Shown: positions 9,052 to 18,154, numbered from the stretch's first letter. The stretch: 61,064 nucleotides of DNA from Bacillota bacterium (GCA_011048995.1 DSCS01000015.1:1-61064); one strand, 5' to 3'. Made by a program: numbers and translations. Notes: generated from the sequence alone by a model not told the origin.

Positions 9052-9532
9052 GAGCGTATGAAACGAGGATTTTTTTCAGCTCTCCCTTTCCCAGGCTCTT
9101 TGTTCTGACATATTTGATCTTTTTCAATGTCGTATGGACGATTTTACGCTCATAAGGGTTCAAGGGCTTTAAAATGACATCTTTTCGCGTTTTCAGTACT
9201 TCTTCTCCGGCTTTCAAAGCAATATCTTTTAAAAAGACATCTTTGTTTTTTCGGTATTGGTTGACGTCAAGCATCAAATGGCTTTCCAGTGAGTAACGGT
9301 TTTTGAGCATAATATTAATCAGGAATTCCAAAGCCATGATGTTTTTGCCGTTTTTCCCCACAAGAACATTGACATCGTCTTTCTCATAGGACAAATTCAG
9401 TCTTTTGCGGTTATGGTATTCATCAAACCCTTCATATTTGACATCAAAACCGATTTGTTTAAACACGCTTTTCACTGTTTTTTTAATTTTGGAATCTTCA
9501 TCTGTTCCCATCAGTTTCTGTAACAGGCTCAT
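9032..9532 (-). CDS. jag: Jag/KhpB RNA-binding protein (KH-R3H)
   Basis: 166 residues. It lacks the N-terminal Jag_N domain of the longer Firmicute form. A KH domain holds GKNGKNIMALEFL and a C-terminal R3H domain holds LNPYERKIVHTTL. It is predicted to bind single-stranded RNA, often with KhpA, and is linked to cell-size control in other bacteria. Position after yidC is the standard synteny. ATG 9532 starts two bases past the yidC stop. Confidence 0.93.
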   Translation of the reverse strand: MSLLQKLMGTDEDSKIKKTVKSVFKQIGFDVKYEGFDEYHNRKRLNLSYEKDDVNVLVGKNGKNIMALEFLINIMLKNRYSLESHLMLDVNQYRKNKDVFLKDIALKAGEEVLKTRKDVILKPLNPYERKIVHTTLKKIKYVRTKSLGKGELKKILVSYAHDEQGI

Positions 9533-9533
9533 A

Positions 9534-11075
9534 TCAGCCCTCCTGTGCTTTTAAATGCTTTCTTGTATATTGCTGCTGCCCTATGGAAATAGCATTACTT
9601 AAAAGAAAATAGAGTACCAGTCCTGAAGGCATACTGTAAAAGATAATCAACATAAAAACAGGCATAAAGACTTGCATCATAAATTTATTGGCTCCCTGTA
9701 CATTCCCCTGGGCAGGCGTGAGTTTTTGCATCCATATCATAGAGGCAAACATCAAAATGGGGAGGACATTGAAATTCTCTCCTAAAAACGGCAGGCCGAA
9801 AGGGAGCTTAAAAAGAGTATCCGGAATCGAGAGGTCTCTGATCCAGAGCACAAACGGTTCTCCCTTCAATTCAATGGCATTGCTAAAAACCCGGAAGAGG
9901 GCCCACAAAACCGGAAATTGCAGAAGAAGCGGAAGGCACCCCCCCATGGGGTTGACTTTGTTTTTCTGATAGACTTCCATCACCCGCTTATTCATTTCCT
10001 GGGGATTGTCTTTATACTTTTTTTGAATTTTTTGGACTTCAGGCTGTATCTTCTGCATCTTAGCCATGGAGATATAGCTTTTATGGGTCAGGGGAAAGAA
10101 AAGAAGCTTGACAATGATCGTCAGGACAATAATGGCCAGTCCGTAATTTCCCAGCCATCCGTAAAGCCCTTTCAAAGCCCAAAGGAAGACCATAGAAATC
10201 GGCCGGATTATTCCTCCGAATTGAATCGACTTTTCCAGTTCGGGATCAATACGGGATAGAAGATCCGATTCTTTGGGGCCGTAAAAAAACTGAAGAGGGC
10301 TTCTTCCGTCCCAGCCCAGTGCCATTGCAATACCGCTTTGAGCATCTTTTTGAGAAAAAACAAGAGAAAGGGGCCTCTCATCAGCAAGAAAAATGCCCAA
10401 AAAATATTTGGTGTTAAAACCGCCCCAACGATTTGTAAGGGCCGTTTCGGGAGCTCCTTCCTTCACTTTGACATACCGGAGCTTATCCCCGTAATAGAGG
10501 GGGCGCCCATAGGCTTTTTCCGCGACGTCATCGTCAAGTTCTTTCTGGACATGGACAGTGTCAAAATAAATATTCCCTTCCCATTGGAAATGAAGAAGAT
10601 ACGGATTTTCATTATCAAAAAGGAATGTCTTTTTTGATTTCCATTGCCCGTCATCATAAACAAAGGCAAAACCGTTATCCAGAGGCTCATAAGTATAGGG
10701 AATACGGCTGTCGCTTTTCCCCTCCGAAGACAGGGCAAAGCTGCCCGGAGCAATGATCGAGACATCATAGGCATCAAAGACCCATCGCTCGACAGTTCCT
10801 CCCTGCGGAGAAAGAGTCAGAGCAAAGATATCGTTGTCATATGTTACCGGTTCTGAAACGCTTTGCGGAAACTCTTTCCCGAGGAAGTCTCCTCCTTCCT
10901 TACGGGATTCTTTTTCTGCAGCCTGCCGGGGTTCCGGCTCACGGACAGGAAGAGTTTCCTCTGTTGAGGGCTCCTGAGGGGCCTCTTCCTGTACTTGACG
11001 CGGGGTATACAAATATTGAAATAAAACCAATAAAATCAACGTCACAAACAAAACTAACATTGTTCTCTTTTCCAT
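9534..11075 (-). CDS. yidC: membrane protein insertase YidC
   Basis: 513 residues, the long diderm type. One N-terminal membrane segment (about 6-22) is followed by an acidic linker, then a large periplasmic beta domain and the conserved insertase core from about 300 on with five membrane segments. The core contains KMQKIQPEVQKIQKKYK in the cytoplasmic coiled coil, NPMGGCLPLLLQ and the polar PSGLVLYF segment. It integrates and folds inner-membrane proteins with or without Sec. ATG 11075 follows GAGGAGAG. Confidence 0.97.
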   Translation of the reverse strand: MEKRTMLVLFVTLILLVLFQYLYTPRQVQEEAPQEPSTEETLPVREPEPRQAAEKESRKEGGDFLGKEFPQSVSEPVTYDNDIFALTLSPQGGTVERWVFDAYDVSIIAPGSFALSSEGKSDSRIPYTYEPLDNGFAFVYDDGQWKSKKTFLFDNENPYLLHFQWEGNIYFDTVHVQKELDDDVAEKAYGRPLYYGDKLRYVKVKEGAPETALTNRWGGFNTKYFLGIFLADERPLSLVFSQKDAQSGIAMALGWDGRSPLQFFYGPKESDLLSRIDPELEKSIQFGGIIRPISMVFLWALKGLYGWLGNYGLAIIVLTIIVKLLFFPLTHKSYISMAKMQKIQPEVQKIQKKYKDNPQEMNKRVMEVYQKNKVNPMGGCLPLLLQFPVLWALFRVFSNAIELKGEPFVLWIRDLSIPDTLFKLPFGLPFLGENFNVLPILMFASMIWMQKLTPAQGNVQGANKFMMQVFMPVFMLIIFYSMPSGLVLYFLLSNAISIGQQQYTRKHLKAQEG

Positions 11076-11093
11076 GGTCTCTCCTCTCTTTGA

Positions 11094-11306
11094 TTAATCC
11101 AGAGGATCCCAGCCGCCCTTATGAAAGGGATGGCAACGCAACAAGCGCTTAATGCCTTTGAGGGTTCCTCTGAAAGGGCCGTATTTGGAAACGGCCTGAT
11201 ACATATATGTGGAACAAGACGGAGTATAAATACAGGTATGCGGCGTATAAGGGGATATATACAAACGATAAAAATTGATAATGCGTAAAAATACAGTTTT
11301 CAGCAT
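11094..11306 (-). CDS. yidD: YidD-type membrane protein insertion efficiency factor
   Basis: 70 residues. It carries the YidD signature: a short amphipathic N-terminus with FYRLYISP, then PSCSTYM and a C-terminal LLRCHPFHKGGWDPL. A longer in-frame start at 11417 would overlap most of rnpA, so ATG 11306 is used; it overlaps the end of rnpA by 7 bp and has only a weak ribosome site, suggesting coupling. It lies between rnpA and yidC as in most bacteria. Confidence 0.93.
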   Translation of the reverse strand: MLKTVFLRIINFYRLYISPYTPHTCIYTPSCSTYMYQAVSKYGPFRGTLKGIKRLLRCHPFHKGGWDPLD

Positions 11307-11650
11307 AGAGAATTCAGCTTTGCCGCCGCTTTGAGCCACTCTTCTTTTAATACGGTAAAAGAGGCGGAGCGCCAGTCCTTTTTTGCCGTGGGAAGGATAA
11401 TCATCCGGCCCCGGCATGACAATGCTTCTTTGTTCGTCCTATAGAGTTCCCGCACAAGCCTTTTAACTCTGTTGCGGCAGACTGCATTGCCGTGTTTCTT
11501 TGTTACAATGATGCCAACCTGTCTCTGTTCTGCCTGAAGGAAAAAGATAGTAAAATATTCCGTCCTTATCCGTGCACCATGCTCAAAAACATTTTTAAAT
11601 TGACTTTTTTTTTTTAGATGCTCTGCACGGGGAAAACGCTCATCCGCCAT
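11300..11650 (-). CDS. rnpA: ribonuclease P protein component RnpA
   Basis: 116 residues, basic. The RNR motif AVCRNRVKRLVRELYR at about 65-80 is diagnostic. It is the protein cofactor of the RNase P ribozyme that matures tRNA 5' ends. Its ATG shares one base with the rpmH stop (TAATG at 11652-11648), so translation is probably coupled to ribosomal protein L34. Confidence 0.95.
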   Translation of the reverse strand: MADERFPRAEHLKKKSQFKNVFEHGARIRTEYFTIFFLQAEQRQVGIIVTKKHGNAVCRNRVKRLVRELYRTNKEALSCRGRMIILPTAKKDWRSASFTVLKEEWLKAAAKLNSLC

Positions 11651-11784
11651 TAAACGGCCAGTCTCTTTCTGCCCTTTTTCCTTCTGTTTTTTAAAACCAT
11701 CCGTCCGTTCTTTGTGGACATGCGTTTGCGGAATCCGTGATCTCTTTTCATCTTGATATTACTTGGCTGAAATGTCCTTTTCAT
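11650..11784 (-). CDS. rpmH: 50S ribosomal protein L34
   Basis: 44 residues, very basic: begins MKRTFQPSN, contains [13 protein letters not shown] and ends KGRKRLAV, the universal L34 pattern. AGGGAGGA lies 8 bases before ATG 11784. It heads the rpmH-rnpA-yidD-yidC-jag-mnmE-mnmG-rsmG operon and has its own promoter upstream. The usual neighbour dnaA is not present on the other side. Confidence 0.97.
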   Translation of the reverse strand: MKRTFQPSNIKMKRDHGFRKRMSTKNGRMVLKNRRKKGRKRLAV

Positions 11785-11819
11785 CTGTTATGTCCTCCCT
11801 TCTTGTTTCTGTGAGGTAA

Positions 11820-11848
11820 AACCTAATATAGAATAACCCTTACGTCAA
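11820..11848 (-). promoter_or_regulatory. probable promoter for the rpmH operon
   Basis: Minus strand TTGACG (11848-11843), 17 bp, TAGGTT (11825-11820). The -10 box is poor, but the phosphoglycerate dehydrogenase promoter has the same TAGGTT. Confidence 0.45.
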
Positions 11849-11856
11849 GAAAAAAC

Positions 11857-12822
11857 TTATGGTTTCCTCTGAAGATGGGGCCACAGCTCTTCACGGAAGT
11901 CTCCCGGCACATTTCCTTCCCGAGCGATTTCTCCTAGTCGATGACAGGGGAAAGAAGCCTTGTGGAGTTTTCTTTCGACCTTTTCAATTTTGCCCGCCGG
12001 CACAAGGGCCAGCAAAGCGCCGGAGGAGATCAAATGGCCGGGGTCTATGGAAAGGGCTTCGCAGATCTTTTTTACCGGTGTCCGCAGCTCCGGGCCGCCG
12101 TTCCACAACACCGCCCCGTCATTGAGCAGGGCATCAAATTCTGCCAATCCACCCATGATCCCCCCCTCAGTGGGATCATGCATAAACAGCACATCATCCC
12201 GAATCAGTTTGGAATAAGGATAGACAGAAAGCCGCTCTTTGTAACTCAGCACCTCGGCCTCTTCTTCCGGAGTCAAAAGCCCCTGCAATTCATCTTTTCG
12301 GGACATGTAGATCAAATAGGCCCCTTCAATAGCGGCTTCTCCGGCTAAAAGAATAATATCTCCCGTGCGTGCCTTTTGCATAGTGAAAAGGCGGCGGGAT
12401 TTTCCGATAATCGTTCCTGAGATCAGCGGTTTGTCTATTTCCCCCGACAACTCCGTATGGCCTCCGATAACAGCGATTCCATAACATCTGCAGGCCTTAT
12501 GGATTTCTTTCATGCAACGGCTGATATACGCGACACCCAACCGTTGAGGGACAAGTAGAGTCACCAGAAGATACAGAGGGTCTCCCCCTTTGGCGGCAAT
12601 GTCGTTGACATTGACCTCAACTAAAAAACGACCGGCATCTTCTTCTCCGGCCCCCACAATAGGATCTGTAGAAGCCAGCAAATAGCGTCTTCGCCCCAGC
12701 CTGATCACTGCGGCATCCTCTCCTATTCCTGGTCCGGTCACGACTTCGCTTCGTCGTGCTCCCCGAAAATTGAAGACATGTCTTTTCAACAGTTCCGGCG
12801 GAAGTTTTCCTGTACAATCCAT
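11857..12822 (-). CDS. AIR synthase-related (PurM/HypE-like) protein
   Basis: 321 residues with the PurM/HypE/ThiL fold. ATP-binding features are GPGIGEDAAVI at about 30-40, VNVNDIAAKGGDP at about 70-82 and GGHTE at about 119. A later HDPTEGGIMGGL matches the HypE-like C-terminal half. HypE ends in a Cys (PRIC) that carries the cyano group; this protein ends in QRKP with no Cys, and no other hyp gene is near. It is therefore an orphan AIR-synthase family member whose substrate is unknown. It shares an operon with lptD (9 bp gap) and starts at ATG 12822 after AAAGGAG. Confidence 0.82.
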   Translation of the reverse strand: MDCTGKLPPELLKRHVFNFRGARRSEVVTGPGIGEDAAVIRLGRRRYLLASTDPIVGAGEEDAGRFLVEVNVNDIAAKGGDPLYLLVTLLVPQRLGVAYISRCMKEIHKACRCYGIAVIGGHTELSGEIDKPLISGTIIGKSRRLFTMQKARTGDIILLAGEAAIEGAYLIYMSRKDELQGLLTPEEEAEVLSYKERLSVYPYSKLIRDDVLFMHDPTEGGIMGGLAEFDALLNDGAVLWNGGPELRTPVKKICEALSIDPGHLISSGALLALVPAGKIEKVERKLHKASFPCHRLGEIAREGNVPGDFREELWPHLQRKP

Positions 12823-12831
12823 TTTTCTCCT

Positions 12832-14868
12832 TTACAGTTCTTCTTCCAATTTTCTCTTATAATCCCATTTAAAATCTCCATAGGCGTTCAGGCGAATATA
12901 GAACTTATAATCGATGACGCCTGTTTCCCGCTCCTGCCAGGAGATCCCCATGTTCCAGCAATGAAGGTCCCGCAATAATTCAAAATTCTGTTCCCGGATC
13001 TTATTTAAATTAAAATCGTACAGGATACTGGTTTTAAATCTCCATTTACGAGTCAACTGCAAGTCCCCCTCAACACGGGCTGTTACGACATCATCTTCAC
13101 CATGAAAGCCTTTTTTGTAAAAAACCGAAAGGTTCAGGCGGCTTTCGTCCCAATGAAGCGTCCCCGCTCCATAAGCAGAAAGAGCCTTGTCTTGGCGCTC
13201 ATAAAGATCATACTCATGCCGCACAGTCAAACGTGTTGAGATGATTTCCGCCCAATAAGGGCTGAAGACAGCAGAATTGACCAGAGATGAAAATTCACGG
13301 CCCTGAGTTTCCAGATTTTGTGAAAGCTCCGAAACAGTTGTAAGAAAGAGATGCTTTTGATTACTTCCCACCTTCGTCAGAAAAGTATTATCCAGCCGGT
13401 AAGCCAGCTCTTTTTTCAGACTGACAACACTTTCCCCTTGTTGAGCGAACCGCTCCTGGCTGACTTCAGGAGTCCAATTGAAGATGACTTTGGGGGTTAC
13501 CGTATGCTTTATCATGTTAGTGCTTCCAATATTCAAAACATTAAAATAACCGTAAAGGTTAAAATAAAGATCCGTAGAAAGAGTGGGAACCCACCGTTCG
13601 ATCACCCCTTTTTCATAACGGATATAATCCATGCGATTTGTTATCTTTTCACCCATATGTAAATAAGAGAACAGGTTATGCCGGTAGGAAAGAGTCAGGT
13701 TTCCTGTTGAATCCCATTTTTTAAAGTTCCCGTTTTCATAAAGATGATTGCTGTTTCCCGAAAAAGAAAGATGCATACGGGGCAAAAGCCTGAGATTGTA
13801 CATATTCACAGAAAATCCCGGGAAAAAGGATTTGGTGTATTCATCGGTGGACCCGTCTCCTAAATCCTGCCACTTTTTATCTTGAGACAGAAGCAAGCGG
13901 GCATTTAAGACAGAGCCAAAACGCCTTTCAAAAGCTGCATAGGAAGAAAGGCTGTTCCTGGTCCGCTCGTCAATACTGGAACTGAAATCATCATAATAAG
14001 AAGTATCGCTGAGCATATCAGCGCTAAGAGTCATCTTAATTCCCGCTTTTTTAAAATCCTGAAGCGCATAGCCTTTTATGTACCACCGTTTCAACTGCGC
14101 AATCGTGTCATGAGTGTAGGCGCCTCTGATTTCTCCCCTACCTGTAGAGGTCTTCACTCGAACCTCCCCTTCATGGGAAAGCCCCCGCTCTGTCATGATT
14201 TTCAACGTATACGTCAAATCAGAGTATCTGTTCAAGACCAGAAAAAAAGGAATTTGAAATGTCAGGCCGTCAGCGCTGTTATTGGAGACTGAAGGGATCA
14301 GGAATCCGGTCTTCCGCCCCTCGGGAATAGGAAAAAAGAGAGAAGGAAACCAGAACACAGGAACACGGTAGACATAAAACACGACAGGAGAGACCAAGAC
14401 CTTGTCATTTTTGATAATCTTCATCCGTTTGCTTCGAATGGAAAAGTGAGGATTAATATTTGCACACGTGGTAAAAGAGGTCTGTTTTCCGTAAACCAAT
14501 CCGTCGCCGACAGTATTGATCACCTCTCCCGACACATACCCCTTTTCTACAGGGGCTCTCCCATTATCCAGAAAGGCTCGTTTAAGAACCAGGTCATACT
14601 CCAGCATTTTCCCGGAAAAACGCTGTCCACCCCGTGAAAACTCAATGTTTCCAATGGCCAGCAGTCTTTTTTCCTGAATGAAATAATAGACATTATCAGC
14701 CTTCATCACGGCCCCGTCATAGGAAAGGCGGCAATTTCCTTCTAAGACAATACGCTGTTCTCCCGGGAAAGCTCTGATTATATCCGCTGTGTATTCTAAA
14801 GTCTCTCCGTGTATGGAAGAAAGCAGCCCTGTAAGCATGATAAGGGAAAAAAGAAAAACGGGGCGCAT
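12832..14868 (-). CDS. lptD: LPS-assembly protein LptD (OstA)
   Basis: 678 residues. A signal peptide (hydrophobic 3-17, cleavage near IHG-E) precedes an OstA-type beta-jellyroll (about 22-130, with ADNVYYF and GNIEF), then the LptD barrel with RVPVFWFP, FFPIPEGRKTGFLIP and a series of amphipathic strands. It accepts LPS from the periplasmic Lpt bridge and inserts it into the outer leaflet, so the organism should have an LPS-bearing outer membrane. Few cysteines are visible, so the E. coli disulfide-switch pattern may not apply. Its ATG shares a base with the upstream aminotransferase stop (TGATG). Confidence 0.92.
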   Translation of the reverse strand: MRPVFLFSLIMLTGLLSSIHGETLEYTADIIRAFPGEQRIVLEGNCRLSYDGAVMKADNVYYFIQEKRLLAIGNIEFSRGGQRFSGKMLEYDLVLKRAFLDNGRAPVEKGYVSGEVINTVGDGLVYGKQTSFTTCANINPHFSIRSKRMKIIKNDKVLVSPVVFYVYRVPVFWFPSLFFPIPEGRKTGFLIPSVSNNSADGLTFQIPFFLVLNRYSDLTYTLKIMTERGLSHEGEVRVKTSTGRGEIRGAYTHDTIAQLKRWYIKGYALQDFKKAGIKMTLSADMLSDTSYYDDFSSSIDERTRNSLSSYAAFERRFGSVLNARLLLSQDKKWQDLGDGSTDEYTKSFFPGFSVNMYNLRLLPRMHLSFSGNSNHLYENGNFKKWDSTGNLTLSYRHNLFSYLHMGEKITNRMDYIRYEKGVIERWVPTLSTDLYFNLYGYFNVLNIGSTNMIKHTVTPKVIFNWTPEVSQERFAQQGESVVSLKKELAYRLDNTFLTKVGSNQKHLFLTTVSELSQNLETQGREFSSLVNSAVFSPYWAEIISTRLTVRHEYDLYERQDKALSAYGAGTLHWDESRLNLSVFYKKGFHGEDDVVTARVEGDLQLTRKWRFKTSILYDFNLNKIREQNFELLRDLHCWNMGISWQERETGVIDYKFYIRLNAYGDFKWDYKRKLEEEL

Positions 14869-15947
14869 CAGGAGAAAAAACTCCTTATGGAGTCTCCGAT
14901 ATTCCGGATCTCTTTCACCGTCATCTCTTCATAAAAGGGAAGTGAAAGCGCTTTCTGATGATATGCCATCGCCCGGGGACAGGAGAGACCATTCTCTTTA
15001 AAAAAGGGAAGCCCCGGAATATATTGCGCGGGCTCCGTTGACGTAATCCCGCTCCGGGCCAGAAATTCGGCTAAGGCCGTTTTTCGGGATGTCAATATAA
15101 TCATCTGATGCCAGGCCGGTTTTATCTTTTGAGGGAAAACAGGCAAAATGATATCATCGATACCGCTCAACTCCCGGAAATATGCCTGCGCCAAAATATC
15201 CCGCCTTTTTAAGCGGCGGGGGAGGGATTTCAACTGACTCCGTCCTAATGCCGCATGAAGATCACTTAAACGCAGGTTCAACCCCGGCTCTTCAAAATCC
15301 TTTTTTTTTCCGTGATTCTTTAACGATCGAAAGACGAGGGGATTTCCTTTTCCCCAAAGGGCTCCGCCTTCAAAAGCAGAAAGCACTTTTTTAAAGTGAA
15401 AACTGGTAAAGGCATAATCTCCCAAAGCCGCCAGGGGCTTTTGAGAGATTTCGCTCCCGAATGAAGCCGCCGCATCATGAATAAGAGGGACGTTCTTTCC
15501 CCGGCAAAAAGACAAGACCTCTTCCAGCCCTTCAGCATGACCGAAGGATGAGACATAAAGAACAGCTTTAACGGAAGAATCCCATTTCTTCTCCATATCC
15601 TTCGGGTCAAGGCAGGGGACAGACGGGATAATATCGGCAAAAAGGGGTTCGGCCCCTAAAAAGGCCGGAATATTCGCGGCAGAGACAAACGTATACGCCG
15701 GGACGATGACCCGGTCTCCGGGGCCTATCCCCAACCCTTTGAGAATCAAAAAATAAGCCATTGTCGCATTGACAACGGTTTCCACCCAGGGAACGTTTAA
15801 AGTACGGGCCAGTTCTTCTTCAAAGCAAGCGACCTCTTGCCCGAAAGGATCCTTACCCTGTAACAGGTGCCGAACGGCAAAGCGGTCTTTTCGGCTGAAG
15901 GAAGGGCGGGTCACCATGCCCCGCCCTAAAGTCTTTCTTTTCGTCAT
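14868..15947 (-). CDS. DegT/DnrJ/EryC1/StrS family aminotransferase
   Basis: 359 residues, PLP-dependent. Family marks are the PxYTFVSAAN segment (about 82-91), HDAAASFGS with the PLP-contact Asp (about 158), and SFHFKK with the Schiff-base lysine at about 185, followed by GGAL. The family transaminates nucleotide-linked keto-sugars for LPS, capsule or antibiotics. Being translationally coupled to lptD suggests a role in outer-surface polysaccharide, which is inference. The alternative start at M11 (15917) is possible, as neither has a clear ribosome site. Confidence 0.85.
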   Translation of the reverse strand: MTKRKTLGRGMVTRPSFSRKDRFAVRHLLQGKDPFGQEVACFEEELARTLNVPWVETVVNATMAYFLILKGLGIGPGDRVIVPAYTFVSAANIPAFLGAEPLFADIIPSVPCLDPKDMEKKWDSSVKAVLYVSSFGHAEGLEEVLSFCRGKNVPLIHDAAASFGSEISQKPLAALGDYAFTSFHFKKVLSAFEGGALWGKGNPLVFRSLKNHGKKKDFEEPGLNLRLSDLHAALGRSQLKSLPRRLKRRDILAQAYFRELSGIDDIILPVFPQKIKPAWHQMIILTSRKTALAEFLARSGITSTEPAQYIPGLPFFKENGLSCPRAMAYHQKALSLPFYEEMTVKEIRNIGDSIRSFFS

Positions 15948-15967
15948 GTCTCTTGCCAGCCTTCTTT

Positions 15968-16894
15968 CTATTTATTGACCTGGTAAGTCGTATCCCCTTT
16001 TTCAAAAAAGGCTACGATCTGATTCGCCGCGGCAACACCGGCATTGACATTGGCTTCATTCGTCTGAGCCCCCATTTTTTTGGGTGTGAAATAGATGCGG
16101 CCGGGACAGGCGGCGGACAGGGCCTCGGCACAATCCGGAGCGATATCAGAGAGATAGGATAAATCTGTCCTTTGGGCTAATACTTTTTGTAACGCGTCTT
16201 CATCCACGACTTCTTTCCGGGCTGTATTCACCAATGCGGCTCCCCTTTTCATTTTCTTGAGCAGCGCTTCATTCACAAATCCCAATGTCTCCTTCATTTT
16301 CGGCAGATGAAGGGAGACATAGTCCGCCTTTTCATACAGCTCTTCTACAGAAGCCACAGGAGTTACCCCGTTTTTTTCCATAAGCTCTCTCTTGACAAAA
16401 GGGTCAAAGGCCAGGATCTTCATGCCGAAACCTTTGGCGATCTGAGCCACATAATGGCCCACATTTCCGTAAGCATGGATTCCGATTGTCTTTCCGCGCA
16501 ATTCCGTTCCGGCTTTAGGTGTAAAAAAATTACGGGCTCTGTAAAGCATCATGGCAAAAACAAGCTCCGCAACAGCATTGGAATTCTGCCCGGGGGTATT
16601 CATGGCCACAATGCCTTTTTCTTTGGCTTTGGCACAATCGATATTGTCATACCCTGCACCGGCACGAACGACAATTTTTAATTGCCCTGACGCATCCAAA
16701 ACTTCCGCATCCGCTTTATCGCTGCGGATGATCAGCGCATCTGCATCAGCAACAGCCTTCAACAAAGCGCTTTTTTCTGTGTACTTTTCCAACAGTTCCA
16801 GCCGATATCCGGCCTTTTCGACGATCTCCCTGATCTTGGTGACAGCTTCAGGGGCAAAGGGCTTTTCTGTGGCAACTAATACTTTTTTACTCAT
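15968..16894 (-). CDS. serA: D-3-phosphoglycerate dehydrogenase, short Lys-type (type IIIK-like)
   Basis: 308 residues, a D-2-hydroxyacid dehydrogenase without regulatory ACT domains. It oxidises 3-phosphoglycerate with NAD as the first step of serine synthesis. The N-terminal domain has RAGAGYDNID, the NAD site is HAYGNVG, and the catalytic Arg is in VNTARKE. The catalytic His of the TPHxGA motif is replaced by Lys at about residue 272 (TPKKMGAQT). This is the hallmark of the Lys-containing PGDH group reported from Entamoeba and Bacteroidetes. ATG 16894 follows AAGGAGGTCTTG and has a promoter upstream. It leads a run with the aminotransferase and lptD. Confidence 0.88.
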   Translation of the reverse strand: MSKKVLVATEKPFAPEAVTKIREIVEKAGYRLELLEKYTEKSALLKAVADADALIIRSDKADAEVLDASGQLKIVVRAGAGYDNIDCAKAKEKGIVAMNTPGQNSNAVAELVFAMMLYRARNFFTPKAGTELRGKTIGIHAYGNVGHYVAQIAKGFGMKILAFDPFVKRELMEKNGVTPVASVEELYEKADYVSLHLPKMKETLGFVNEALLKKMKRGAALVNTARKEVVDEDALQKVLAQRTDLSYLSDIAPDCAEALSAACPGRIYFTPKKMGAQTNEANVNAGVAAANQIVAFFEKGDTTYQVNK

Positions 16895-16936
16895 CAAGAC
16901 CTCCTTTTATAAAAAGTTCGATTTCTTCTCTGATTA

Positions 16937-16964
16937 AACCTAACCTTTTCCTTGATTTTGTCAA
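16937..16964 (-). promoter_or_regulatory. probable promoter for serA
   Basis: Minus strand TTGACA (16964-16959), 16 bp, TAGGTT (16942-16937). Perfect -35 box and a weak -10 box like that before rpmH. Confidence 0.5.
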
Positions 16965-16969
16965 TACTA

Positions 16970-18154
16970 TTAGACTCCATCGTCTTCCTTCCTGGTTATT
17001 AAGCCTCCCCGGGTGATGACCTTTCCGTGCTTTCGGGAGACTTCGTCCATTATTGTGTCGACTTTTCTTTTGGGCGTGGGATCTTCATCAAAAAGGCTTG
17101 GCTGAAGCAAAACCGCCCCTTCCTCAATATTTGTGACACCTACCCCGATAAGCCGTATTCTCTTTTCGCCTTTCAATCCTTCAAAAAGCGCTTTAACGAC
17201 TTGATGAAGAGTCTCTGTATCATCAAAATAACAAGACAATGTCCGGCTGCGGGTCAATGTAGAAAAATCAGAGTAACGGACTTTTAAATGAGCCGTCCGG
17301 GCTTTTTGGCCTGCAACCCTTAATTGGGCGGTCACATTTTGGGAAAGAGCCAAGAACAACTGTTCTATTCTGCCTTTATCGCGGGTATCTCTTCGGAATG
17401 TCCTCTCTTCGCTGATAGATTTTTGCCCTCTCTCTTTTTCCAGGGAGCGGGGGTCAATACCTAATGCCATGCGGTGCAGATGTTCCCCCCAGCGGCCGAA
17501 ATGCCTGGACAATGTCTCTTCGGGGAAAGCGGCCAATTCTCCTATGGTCTCTATCCCCAGCCGTCTCAAAGCAGCCACGGTCTTGGGCCCTGCCCCCCAC
17601 AGACGCTTTACCGACAGAGGCGCAAGAAAAACAGCCTCTTCTCCGGACGGGCATATCACAAGCCCTCCGGGCTTTTGAAGATCCGATGCGATTTTCGCCA
17701 CTGATTTGTTGGAGGCAATCCCCACACTGGCGCTCAGCCCCCTCTCCTTATAGATCTTTTGCTTTATGGCCTTTCCCAAATCGCAGCTCCCTCCAAAAAG
17801 GGCCTCGGTTCCGGTGCAATCTAAAAAAGCTTCATCAATACTGATCTGTTCGATAACAGGGGAAAAGGTCTCTAACAGAGACATGATCTTTTTTGACTCC
17901 TGGGCATATTTACGGATATCCGGGTGAAGATAAACTCCTTGAGGGCACAGCCGCCAGGCCCGGCTCACCGGCATCGCCGAATGGACTCCGTATTTTCTGG
18001 CTTCGTAACTGCATGTCGATACAACACCCCGTCCCTGTCCTTTTTCCGGAGACGCCCCGATAATCACAGGCCGGCCTTTTAACGCAGAGTCATCCCTCTG
18101 CTCAACGGCAGCAAAGAAGGCATCCATATCTACATGAACGATCCGCCTCTCCAT
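16970..18154 (-). CDS. dinB: DNA polymerase IV (DinB, Y family)
   Basis: 394 residues. Palm motifs are HVDMDAFFAAVEQ at the N-terminus with the first metal-binding Asp residues, and SIDEAFLD at about 103-110 with the second. ATSNKSVAKIASDLQKP-type thumb residues, helix-hairpin-helix and little-finger domains follow. It carries out error-prone translesion synthesis. No LexA box is visible in the short 31 bp gap to the ABC exporter upstream, so regulation may come with that gene. Confidence 0.95.
   Translation of the reverse strand: MERRIVHVDMDAFFAAVEQRDDSALKGRPVIIGASPEKGQGRGVVSTCSYEARKYGVHSAMPVSRAWRLCPQGVYLHPDIRKYAQESKKIMSLLETFSPVIEQISIDEAFLDCTGTEALFGGSCDLGKAIKQKIYKERGLSASVGIASNKSVAKIASDLQKPGGLVICPSGEEAVFLAPLSVKRLWGAGPKTVAALRRLGIETIGELAAFPEETLSRHFGRWGEHLHRMALGIDPRSLEKERGQKSISEERTFRRDTRDKGRIEQLFLALSQNVTAQLRVAGQKARTAHLKVRYSDFSTLTRSRTLSCYFDDTETLHQVVKALFEGLKGEKRIRLIGVGVTNIEEGAVLLQPSLFDEDPTPKRKVDTIMDEVSRKHGKVITRGGLITRKEDDGV

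Noticed and set aside
11785-11856. Replication origin next to rpmH
   Set aside because: Only a promoter and ribosome site fit in the 72 bp; no DnaA-box cluster or dnaA.
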